A stretch of 5,335 nucleotides of DNA from positions 1 to 5,335 of the forward strand of contig CAYRYO010000080.1 in NCBI GenBank assembly GCA_964428475.1. Reading direction: 5' to 3'. The translations under genes and the position numbers were made by a program. Shown piece by piece: positions 1-5,335 of this stretch. Source of the stretch: JARICQ01 sp964428475. Its GTDB lineage: Bacteria; Bacillota; Clostridia; Tissierellales; Tissierellaceae. The notes under the pieces were generated by a model. It ran no database searches. It saw nothing but the letters and a program-made list of their open reading frames with translations, and was not told the DNA's origin. Positions within the stretch are counted from its first letter, which is position 1. The number at the start of each line of letters is the position of its first letter.

Positions 1-734
1 GCTAGTGTTTTCTTTGTCTTTGTGCTCAATGTATGTTTTAAGTCTTCTTCTTTATTATCTTTTTGCTTGTCATTGTTTGAATCTAATTTACCATTTTTTA
101 AGTCTCTCTTTAAAAATATAAATGCTGTAACCGTTGTAACGAGTCCCATTACAATTACTAATGGGATACTAGCTGCCATTACTTCTCCTACTGGAATCCC
201 TGCTGCATCTGCCGTTAGTTTTGGTGCCCCTTGAATTATATAGTCACCTGAAAGTGCTATTCCATGTCCAAAGAGATTCATAACCATTGCAACACCAAGC
301 GCCGGAAGGCCTGCTTTAATCGCTACTGGAAGCATTACAGCACCTATAAGCGCTACTGCTGGGGATGGCCAGAAAAACCAAGAAATTATCATCATAAGTA
401 TTCCTATTACCCAATATGCAAGTGTAGGATTTTTGATAAGTTTTATAAACGGAGAAACCATTATTTCATTTATCCCAGTTTTAGTTAATATTTTACTCAT
501 TCCTACTATTATTGAAATAATTAATATAGTACCGATTAATTCTACTATTGCATATGCAAATGAATTAAATACTCCTGTTATGCCTTGATATAGTGAAGAT
601 GTTGCTATGATACTAATGATAAATATTCCTAATATACATACCAATGTAGTGTCACGTTTTTTAATCATTACACCTAATATTATAAATATAAATAATAGAT
701 ATACATAGTGAAGTACTTGTAATTGAATATCCAT
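1..734 (-). CDS. Polytopic membrane transporter, N-terminal 244 residues (partial, runs off left edge)
   Basis: The frame is open from the ATG at 734-732 to the window edge, so the C-terminal part and stop codon are missing. The start is supported by a strong AGGAGG at 746-741, six bases upstream. The visible protein is very hydrophobic. Membrane segments are apparent at about residues 8-25, 29-47, 57-80, 105-121 and 186-208. A re-entrant or hairpin-like stretch at about 122-170 contains FWPSPAVALIGAV, LPVAIKAGLPALG and NLFGHGIALSGDY, followed by the conserved-looking IQGAPKLTADAAG. Residues 209-244 form a very charged Lys/Asp/Glu/Asn-rich linker, probably the cytoplasmic loop between two halves. 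The layout and the Pro/Gly-rich central segment recall secondary carriers of the ion-transporter superfamily (GntP, DcuC or CitMHS type), but I cannot assign a family or substrate securely. It lies downstream of the glycine cleavage operon on the same strand, separated by a terminator and an RBS-masking inverted repeat, so it is probably expressed separately. That it carries a glycine-related compound or organic acid is only a guess from position. Confidence 0.85.
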   Translation of the reverse strand, partial: MDIQLQVLHYVYLLFIFIILGVMIKKRDTTLVCILGIFIISIIATSSLYQGITGVFNSFAYAIVELIGTILIISIIVGMSKILTKTGINEIMVSPFIKLIKNPTLAYWVIGILMMIISWFFWPSPAVALIGAVMLPVAIKAGLPALGVAMVMNLFGHGIALSGDYIIQGAPKLTADAAGIPVGEVMAASIPLVIVMGLVTTVTAFIFLKRDLKNGKLDSNNDKQKDNKEEDLKHTLSTKTKKTL

Positions 735-791
735 ACAAACCCTCCTTCTATTTATATAGTAATTTAGAATATGTTAGGAGGGCTTGTATGG
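731..791 (-). repeat. Long inverted repeat able to sequester the transporter RBS and start codon
   Basis: The arms are 731-746 (CCATACAAACCCTCCT) and 776-791 (AGGAGGGCTTGTATGG). They are reverse complements at 15 of 16 positions. In minus-strand RNA the single mismatch becomes a G-U wobble, so the stem would be an uninterrupted 16 pairs around a 29-nt AT-rich loop (747-775). The promoter-proximal arm (791-776) pairs with the arm carrying AGGAGG and the AUG of the transporter gene. Seen directly: the repeat and its overlap with the translation start. Inferred: that it blocks ribosome loading on mRNA reading through from gcvPB. Alternatives are a DNA operator (arm centres 45 bp apart) or a very small invertible segment. 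Confidence 0.8.
741..746 (-). promoter_or_regulatory. Shine-Dalgarno of the membrane transporter, inside an inverted repeat
   Basis: On the minus strand this reads AGGAGG followed by GTTTGT and the ATG at 734, a near-ideal ribosome binding site. It is notable because the whole SD-to-start segment is one arm of the inverted repeat at 731-746 / 776-791. In a long transcript it would be base-paired rather than accessible. Confidence 0.85.
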
Positions 792-794
792 TGC

Positions 795-831
795 AAAAAA
801 ACATTAAAGGGATACACTATAGTGTATCCCT
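795..831 (-). terminator. Intrinsic terminator of the glycine cleavage operon
   Basis: Nine bases after the gcvPB stop codon is a perfect 22-bp palindrome (809-830, GGGATACACTATAGTGTATCCC), extended by one A-U pair to 808-831. In minus-strand RNA it forms about ten pairs with a UAUA loop, followed by UUUAAUG and then seven U (801-795). GC-capped stem plus U-tract fits rho-independent termination of minus-strand transcription. The U-tract is interrupted by AAUG, so some read-through is possible. On the plus strand there is no U-tract after the stem, so it should act in one direction only. Confidence 0.88.
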
Positions 832-840
832 AAATATCTA

Positions 841-2304
841 TTATTCTGCAATATCTCCATATTTCAATACAGGATATCTTGCTGCTCTAGTCTCATCTGG
901 TCTACTTACTACTGTCCTGTGTGGTGCTTCTTTAAGCATCTGTGGATTTTCTTTAGCTTCACTAGCTATTTGTATCATAGCTTCAATGAATTCATCCAAT
1001 GTTTCTTTGCTCTCAGATTCCGTTGGCTCTATCATCATTGCTTCATTGATGATAAGAGGGAAGTAAACTGTTGGTGGATGATATCCTAAATCAAGAAGTC
1101 TCTTAGCTATATCAAGAGTAGTCACTTCTGATAGTTTGTCTTTTAATCCACCTAGTACAAATTCATGCTTGTAAACTGTATCTATTGGTAGATTGTAATG
1201 GCCTTTTAATTTCTGAGCGATATAATTAGCATTTAACACTGCTATCGTGCTAGCTCTTTTAAGTCCATCACTACCCATAGTTAATATATAGGTATAAGCT
1301 TTTACAAGCACTCCAAAATGTCCAAAGTAGTCTTTTACTTTTCCTATAGTAAATGGAACATTGTAATCTAGATAATATCTCTCTCCATCTTTTCTAACTA
1401 CTGGTACTGGTAAGAATTCTTCAAGATGTGCCTTAACACCTATCGGTCCTGAACCTGGTCCTCCACCACCATGCGGTGTTGAGAATGTCTTGTGTATATT
1501 GAAGTGAACAACGTCAAATCCCATATCTCCAGGTCTAGCCTGGCCAAGAATTGCATTTGCATTTGCTCCATCATAATATAATTGTCCACCAGCATCATGA
1601 ACTATCTTTGCTATTTCTTTGATGTCTTTTTCAAATAAGCCTAAAGTATTTGGATTTGTAAGCATAAGACCTGCTGTATCATCTCCAACTACTGCTTTAA
1701 GAGCTTCAACATCAACTAAGCCATGTTCTGTTGATTTGATTTCTATTGTCTTATATCCTGCCGTTACTGCTGTAGCTGGATTTGTACCATGTGCTGAATC
1801 TGGAACTATAATCTTGTTTCTCTTTGTATCTCCATTTTTCTCGTGATATGCTTTAATAACCATAATGCCTGTTAACTCACCATGAGCACCTGCTGCTGGT
1901 TGGAGACTCATCTTATCCATACCTGCTATTTCAGCTAATGACTCGTCAAGTTCATACATTAACTGTAATGCACCTTGAACACAGCCTTCTCTTTGATATG
2001 GATGCAAGTTTGCAAATCCATCAATCCTAGATGTATCTTCATTTATCTTAGGATTGTATTTCATAGTACATGATCCTAGTGGATAAAATCCAGTATCTAA
2101 ACCATAGTTTTTATTAGATAAATTTGTATAGTGTCTAACTACATCTACTTCGAATAGTTCAGGAAAATCAAGCTCTTTATCACTTAAATATTCCTTTGGA
2201 ATAAAACTTTCTAGTTCTTTATCTTCTACATCTAATTCTGGTAGATTGTATGCTTTTCTTCCTGATTTAGATAATTCGAATATAAGCTTTTCATATTTCT
2301 TCAT
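841..2304 (-). CDS. gcvPB: Glycine dehydrogenase (aminomethyl-transferring) subunit 2, GcvPB
   Basis: This is the C-terminal half of the split P-protein of the glycine cleavage system (487 aa, normal length for the subunit). With GcvPA it forms the cytoplasmic PLP enzyme that decarboxylates glycine and passes the aminomethyl group to lipoylated GcvH. The PLP site is visible: HFNIHKTFSTPHGGGGPGSGP at about residues 267-287, with K272 as the expected Schiff-base lysine and the Gly-rich loop after it. Other family signatures are GFYPLGSCTMKYNPK (72-86), LQPAAGAHGELTG (134-146), PDSAHGTNPA (168-177), the YYDGANANAI segment (243-252) and a C-terminal HRTVVSRPDETRAARYP. No catalytic segment appears missing. 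The ATG overlaps the gcvPA stop in an ATGA (2304-2301), and GGAGGG at 2316-2311 lies inside the gcvPA 3' end, so translation is probably coupled and gives near-equimolar subunits. It is the last gene of the operon, with the terminator just downstream. Confidence 0.97.
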   Translation of the reverse strand: MKKYEKLIFELSKSGRKAYNLPELDVEDKELESFIPKEYLSDKELDFPELFEVDVVRHYTNLSNKNYGLDTGFYPLGSCTMKYNPKINEDTSRIDGFANLHPYQREGCVQGALQLMYELDESLAEIAGMDKMSLQPAAGAHGELTGIMVIKAYHEKNGDTKRNKIIVPDSAHGTNPATAVTAGYKTIEIKSTEHGLVDVEALKAVVGDDTAGLMLTNPNTLGLFEKDIKEIAKIVHDAGGQLYYDGANANAILGQARPGDMGFDVVHFNIHKTFSTPHGGGGPGSGPIGVKAHLEEFLPVPVVRKDGERYYLDYNVPFTIGKVKDYFGHFGVLVKAYTYILTMGSDGLKRASTIAVLNANYIAQKLKGHYNLPIDTVYKHEFVLGGLKDKLSEVTTLDIAKRLLDLGYHPPTVYFPLIINEAMMIEPTESESKETLDEFIEAMIQIASEAKENPQMLKEAPHRTVVSRPDETRAARYPVLKYGDIAE

Positions 2305-3647
2305 TTTATTCCCTCCAATACACTACTCAATTTATCTATTTCATCTTTTGTTCTTTTTTCAGTTACAGCATACAAAATAGAATCTTTAAATTCTGGATAA
2401 TTAATTCCTAAATCATATCCACCTACTATATTTTCATTTCTAAGATCCATTATTATCTTATCTGGATCAATATCTGATTTAACAGCAAATTCTTTAAAGA
2501 ATGGCTTGTCAAATAGTGGTTTGTATTTTCCAGATTCAGTAAGCTTGTCAAATGCATAATGAGCTTTCTTTGTACTTTGAAGTGCAACTTCTTTTAATCC
2601 TTCTTTTCCAAGCGTAACCATATATACTGTAGCTGCAAGTACATTTAACCCTTGGTTTGAACAAATATTTGAAGTAGCTTTTTCTCTTCTTATATGTTGC
2701 TCTCTAGCAGTAAGTGTGAGTACATAAGATCTCTTTCCGTTGACGTCTTCTGTCTCCCCTACTATTCTTCCAGGTAATTTTCTCATATAATCTTTTTTAG
2801 AAGCTATAAACCCTAAATATGGTCCACCAAAGGATAATGGCATACCCATGCCTTGTGCTTCTCCTACTACTACATCTACATCTAATTCACCTGGTTTTTT
2901 AAGTATTGCAAGTGAAATTGGATCTACTGACGCTATAAAAGTAGTTTTCTTTCCTTTATGAGCAATTTCTCCAGTAGTCTTTAAATCTTCAATTATACCA
3001 AAGAAGTTTGGACTTTGAACTATAACCGCTGCAGTCTTGTCACTTACTTCTTTTTCTAATTTATCTAAATCAGTTACTCCGTCTTTCATATCTATTTCAA
3101 TTACCTTTAGTCCTTGAATATGAGCATAAGTTTTTAATACCCTTCTTGACTCTGGTCTTACTGTTTTAGAGATAATCAATTCATTTTTTCTTGAATATGC
3201 AGCTGCCATTAGGGCAGCTTCTGTAATTGCAGTTCCCCCATCATAAAGAGATGCATTGGCAACATCCATCCCTGTTAATTTACATATAAGTGATTGAAAT
3301 TCAAATATATATTGAAGAGTTCCTTGGCTAATTTCTGGTTGATAGGGTGTATATGATGTATAAAATTCTTGTCTTGAAATTATATGATCTACCACTGATG
3401 GTATATAATGATCATATGCTCCTGCACCAAGAAAACTAGTTAACTCACTAAGAGAACAGTTTTTATTTGCTAATGAATTTAGATAACTTTTAACCTCTAA
3501 TTCACTTTTAGCTTTAGGCAAGTTTAATTCTCTATTTAATTTCATATCCTTTGGGATATCAGCAAATAAATCTTCTAGTGAATTCAAGCCTGCAGCTTTT
3601 AGCATTTCTTGTTCATCTTCAGGAGTTGTTGGGATATATGGAAACAT
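2301..3647 (-). CDS. gcvPA: Glycine dehydrogenase (aminomethyl-transferring) subunit 1, GcvPA
   Basis: This is the N-terminal half of the split glycine cleavage P-protein (448 aa, typical for the subunit). It has the same PLP-transferase fold as GcvPB but no PLP lysine of its own. It completes the active site of the PA/PB heterotetramer in the cytoplasm. Family landmarks are the N-terminal YIPTTPEDEQEML, SFLGAGAYDHYIPSVVDHI (71-89), YTPYQPEISQGTLQYIFEFQ (99-118), the YDGGTA turn (135-140), GEAQGMGMPLSFGGPYLGF (262-280), PGRIVGET (292-299) and the RREKATSNICSNQGL stretch (320-334). The start is well supported: AGGAGG at 3662-3657 lies inside the last codons of gcvH, nine bases from the ATG, and the intergenic gap is only 4 nt. 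The stop overlaps the gcvPB start. A full-length fused GcvP would be about 950 residues, and the two subunits sum to 935, so nothing is lost. Confidence 0.97.
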   Translation of the reverse strand: MFPYIPTTPEDEQEMLKAAGLNSLEDLFADIPKDMKLNRELNLPKAKSELEVKSYLNSLANKNCSLSELTSFLGAGAYDHYIPSVVDHIISRQEFYTSYTPYQPEISQGTLQYIFEFQSLICKLTGMDVANASLYDGGTAITEAALMAAAYSRKNELIISKTVRPESRRVLKTYAHIQGLKVIEIDMKDGVTDLDKLEKEVSDKTAAVIVQSPNFFGIIEDLKTTGEIAHKGKKTTFIASVDPISLAILKKPGELDVDVVVGEAQGMGMPLSFGGPYLGFIASKKDYMRKLPGRIVGETEDVNGKRSYVLTLTAREQHIRREKATSNICSNQGLNVLAATVYMVTLGKEGLKEVALQSTKKAHYAFDKLTESGKYKPLFDKPFFKEFAVKSDIDPDKIIMDLRNENIVGGYDLGINYPEFKDSILYAVTEKRTKDEIDKLSSVLEGIK

Positions 3648-3651
3648 ATTT

Positions 3652-4035
3652 TTATTCCTCCTCAGCTAAAAACTTTTCGTATTCCTCACTTGTCATTAAT
3701 TCATTTATTTGATCTTTATCTGACATTTCTATCTTTATCATCCAGTTAGCATATGCATCTTTATTAAGTAGCTCTGGCTCATCAATAAGATCTTCATTTA
3801 TTTCTACTACCTTACCATCTACTGGCATATAAACATCAGAAGCTGCCTTAACAGATTCTACTGCTGCGAAGTCTTCACCTTTATCTATTTCATCATCCAC
3901 TTCTGGAAGTTCAACATAAACTATATCTCCTAAGTGATGCTGTGCATAGTCAGCCATTCCTACAGTTGCCATATTTCCGTCTACTTTTATCCATTCGTGC
4001 TCATCTGTGTAGAATAAATCTTTCATAACTTTCAT
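3652..4035 (-). CDS. gcvH: Glycine cleavage system H protein (lipoyl carrier)
   Basis: GcvH is the small acidic cytoplasmic shuttle whose lipoyl-lysine arm takes the aminomethyl group from the P-protein, presents it to GcvT, and is then reoxidised by the L-protein. At 127 aa it is full length. The lipoylation motif is ESVKAASD at 60-67, with K63 the modified lysine. The family-typical LGDIVYVELPEVDDEI (35-50), the YMPVDGKVVEIN segment (69-80) and ELLNKDAYANWMIKI (88-102) are all present. The last segment uses DAYANW where many homologues have a PYGEGW-type sequence, a minor variation. The ATG at 4035 is preceded by AGGAGGG (about 4047-4041), which favours it over the internal Met4. It lies 21 nt after gcvT and 4 nt before gcvPA, and its terminal Glu codons double as the gcvPA ribosome binding site. 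Confidence 0.97.
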   Translation of the reverse strand: MKVMKDLFYTDEHEWIKVDGNMATVGMADYAQHHLGDIVYVELPEVDDEIDKGEDFAAVESVKAASDVYMPVDGKVVEINEDLIDEPELLNKDAYANWMIKIEMSDKDQINELMTSEEYEKFLAEEE

Positions 4036-4056
4036 TTTTAGCCCTCCTAAATTTTC

Positions 4057-5154
4057 CTATCTATTTTTTAAAAACTTCTTGCTTATTATCTGAGCCTTAA
4101 CCGGCTTGTTTCTTATAATAATATCTATCTCTGTTCCAAGTTCTGTAAACTCTGGTGATATAAGAGCATTACCTATATTTTTCTTAAGAGTTGGTGACAT
4201 ATATCCAGTAGTTACATAACCGATTTTCTTGCCATCTTTTTGAATTTCATAGCCTTCTCTTGAAATACCTCTACCTACCATTTCAAATCCAGCTAGTTTT
4301 CTCTTAAGTCCTTCACTCCACTGTTTGTTTAATGCTTCTTTTCCTATGAAGTCAGATTCTTTATCAAGCTTTACAAAGTACTTAAATCCACCTTCAAGAG
4401 GTGTAACTGTCTCTGAAATTTCATGTCCATATAATGGAAGTGATGCTTCAAATCTAAGCGTATCTCTACATCCTAAACCTGTTGGCATAATGCCTTCTTC
4501 TTTTCCAGCTTCTAGTATGTCATTCCATACTTTTACTACACCTTCATTTGTAGTATATACTTCAAATCCATCTTCTCCTGTATATCCTGTTCTTGAAACC
4601 ATACATTCTACACCATTTATATCTACTTTTCTATCTAATGTAAAGAATGTTATTTTATCTAAATCTGTTTTAGTTAATTTTTGTAATACTTTCTTTGCTA
4701 GTGGTCCTTGTATAGCCACTTCGCCAACAGTATCAGAAATGTTTTCTAGTTCTACATCAAAATCTTTTTTCTGATCTAATATCCATTGGTAGTCCTTGTC
4801 GCTATTAGATGCATTTACAACTAAATAAAAGTACTCTGGCCCATACCTGTAAACTAAAAGGTCATCTACTACGCCTCCATCAGGTTGACACATAAAAGTA
4901 TAAACAATTTGATTGTCTACAACTTTAGAGATATCATTTGTCATAAGGTAATCTACAAACTTTAGTGCATCTTTCCCCTTGACTGTAATTTCTCCCATGT
5001 GTGATACATCAAATAATCCTACTCTGTTTCTAACAGCTTCATGCTCTTGAACTAAGCCCTCATATTTAATTGGAAGATACCAACCTGAATAATCTACTAC
5101 GTCTCCTCCAAGTTTTATATGTTCGTCGTATAGAGGGGTTTTCTTTGTGCCCAT
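4057..5154 (-). CDS. gcvT: Aminomethyltransferase, glycine cleavage T protein
   Basis: GcvT transfers the one-carbon unit from aminomethyl-lipoyl GcvH to tetrahydrofolate, releasing ammonia and making 5,10-methylene-THF in the cytoplasm. From the ATG at 5154 the protein is 365 aa, the usual family size. Signatures in order are TPLYDEH (6-12), the GWYLPIKYEG segment (24-33), GLFDVSHMGEI (46-56), DGGVVDDLLVYRYG (92-105), which contains the conserved Asp pair of the folate site, LVVNASN (111-117), SRTGYTGEDGFEVY (187-200), GLGCRDTLRFEASLPLYGHE (226-245), and the C-terminal barrel with GYVTTGYMSPTL (312-323). The frame also opens six codons upstream at 5172, but that ATG lacks a ribosome binding site. 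The AAAGGAG at about 5168-5162 would sit inside its coding sequence and is ideally spaced for 5154. It is the first gene of the gcv operon, and no glycine riboswitch is seen upstream. Confidence 0.95.
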   Translation of the reverse strand: MGTKKTPLYDEHIKLGGDVVDYSGWYLPIKYEGLVQEHEAVRNRVGLFDVSHMGEITVKGKDALKFVDYLMTNDISKVVDNQIVYTFMCQPDGGVVDDLLVYRYGPEYFYLVVNASNSDKDYQWILDQKKDFDVELENISDTVGEVAIQGPLAKKVLQKLTKTDLDKITFFTLDRKVDINGVECMVSRTGYTGEDGFEVYTTNEGVVKVWNDILEAGKEEGIMPTGLGCRDTLRFEASLPLYGHEISETVTPLEGGFKYFVKLDKESDFIGKEALNKQWSEGLKRKLAGFEMVGRGISREGYEIQKDGKKIGYVTTGYMSPTLKKNIGNALISPEFTELGTEIDIIIRNKPVKAQIISKKFLKNR

Positions 5155-5196
5155 TTTACCACTCCTTTCCATATTAGATACTAAAATATATTACCC

Positions 5197-5232
5197 ATAT
5201 TACAATAAAATAAACTTATCTTCTTGTAATAT
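5197..5232. repeat. 9-bp inverted repeat, possible operator or leader hairpin
   Basis: ATATTACAA at 5197-5205 and TTGTAATAT at 5224-5232 are perfect reverse complements separated by 18 bp. A further ATATTAC lies at 5188-5194, and a GTAATAT recurs at 5311-5317 inside the divergent gene. The location between candidate promoter elements and the gcvT start would suit a regulator site or a weak leader hairpin. The sequence is so AT-rich that chance is a real alternative. Confidence 0.35.
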
Positions 5233-5287
5233 TCGTCAAATTATAATTGGCAATATAATATAATTAGTATTTCTTTTATTATACAAG

Positions 5288-5293
5288 AGGAGG
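5288..5293 (+). promoter_or_regulatory. Shine-Dalgarno of the divergent gene
   Basis: AGGAGG followed by a 7-base spacer (TAAAAAT) and the ATG at 5301 is a canonical Bacillota ribosome binding site. It is the main evidence that the short open frame at the right edge is a real gene start. Confidence 0.8.
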
Positions 5294-5300
5294 TAAAAAT

Positions 5301-5335
5301 ATGCAATACCGTAATATGATAAAAGTTAAGTTAAT
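5301..5335 (+). CDS. Start of a divergent gene (partial, only 11 codons visible)
   Basis: The frame begins ATG CAA TAC CGT and translates to MQYRNMIKVKL before leaving the window. The excellent AGGAGG upstream and the divergent arrangement with gcvT support a real translation start. The opening MQYR-x-M resembles the N-terminus of some clostridial aldo/keto reductases, but eleven residues are far too few to assign a family. That suggestion is a weak impression only. Confidence 0.6.
   Translation, partial: MQYRNMIKVKL

Larger units (their letters stand above)
5155..5300. promoter_or_regulatory. Divergent intergenic region with candidate promoters for gcvT and the plus-strand gene
   Basis: This 146-bp, very AT-rich spacer must hold the start signals of both divergent genes. 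For the plus strand, two overlapping TATAAT copies lie at 5254-5259 and 5259-5264, about 40 bases before the ATG, but without a convincing -35. For the gcv direction, a TTGACG -35-like hexamer occurs at 5239-5234 on the minus strand. The best spaced -10 is a poor TTTATT (5214-5209, 19-bp spacer). These assignments are tentative. I see no GC-rich helices or glycine-aptamer core here. Confidence 0.4.

Noticed and set aside
22..488. Two short plus-strand open frames (22-234 and 264-488)
   Set aside because: They are antisense to the continuous membrane-protein frame on the minus strand, have no ribosome binding sites, and show no protein family features.
747..775. Promoter for the transporter inside the inverted-repeat loop
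   Set aside because: CATATT (773-768) and TATATA-like sequences are present, but the only -35 candidate is a weak TTGCAC at 796-791. The match is too poor to list as a feature, though a promoter somewhere here would fit the sequestration idea.
788..1066. Plus-strand 92-codon open frame with an AGGAGG-ATG start, antisense to the 3' end of gcvPB
   Set aside because: Its good-looking ribosome site is just the second arm of the inverted repeat, a mirror of the real transporter start. The rest runs through the terminator and antisense to conserved gcvPB codons, so the hydrophobic product looks like a shadow. An antisense transcript cannot be excluded without RNA data.
1619..1846. Plus-strand open frame inside gcvPB
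   Set aside because: It lies opposite conserved gcvPB sequence and lacks a start signal, so it is a shadow frame.
4325..4774. 149-codon plus-strand open frame inside gcvT
   Set aside because: The composition (Ser/Pro/Phe-rich) is typical of the reverse complement of an AT-rich gene. It has no ribosome binding site and covers conserved gcvT motifs.
5174..5184. Small palindrome TTAGATACTAA near the gcvT start
   Set aside because: Only four base pairs around a 3-nt centre in very AT-rich sequence, which is expected by chance.
1..5335. CRISPR arrays, transposons, tRNA or rRNA genes, defence or toxin-antitoxin modules
   Set aside because: No repeated spacer structure, transposase motifs, RNA gene signatures or small paired toxin/antitoxin frames were seen. 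Nearly all of the window is accounted for by conserved metabolic and transport genes.

Overview
This window is AT-rich DNA, most likely from a low-GC Bacillota (Clostridia-type) bacterium. The evidence is the A/T-ending codons, strong AGGAGG ribosome binding sites on every gene, and a glycine decarboxylase P-protein split into two polypeptides (GcvPA + GcvPB). The species cannot be named from the sequence alone.

The core is a compact minus-strand glycine cleavage operon read from right to left: gcvT (start reassigned to 5154), gcvH, gcvPA and gcvPB. Spacings are 21 nt, 4 nt and a 4-nt ATGA overlap, so the four genes are almost certainly one translationally coupled mRNA. Together they encode the T, H and P components, which take glycine to CO2, NH3 and 5,10-methylene-tetrahydrofolate (or the reverse). 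The L-protein (dihydrolipoyl dehydrogenase) is not in the window. A clear intrinsic terminator follows gcvPB at about 795-831.

Downstream, in the same orientation, positions 734-1 encode the first 244 residues of a polytopic membrane transporter that runs off the left edge. The ~105-nt gap before it is the most unusual part of the window. Just past the gcv terminator is a 16-bp inverted repeat (731-746 / 776-791). In minus-strand RNA it would fold into a stem that buries the transporter's Shine-Dalgarno sequence and AUG. Read-through mRNA from the gcv operon would therefore be translationally silenced, whereas a transcript starting inside the loop would escape.

At the right end, a ~146-nt AT-rich region separates gcvT from a divergent plus-strand gene, of which only 11 codons are visible (5301-5335). 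No glycine riboswitch is recognisable there, although these aptamers often precede gcv operons in Bacillota. A 9-bp inverted repeat with additional ATATTAC copies is present and could be an operator. Apart from the hairpin and the leader, this is a conventional housekeeping region.
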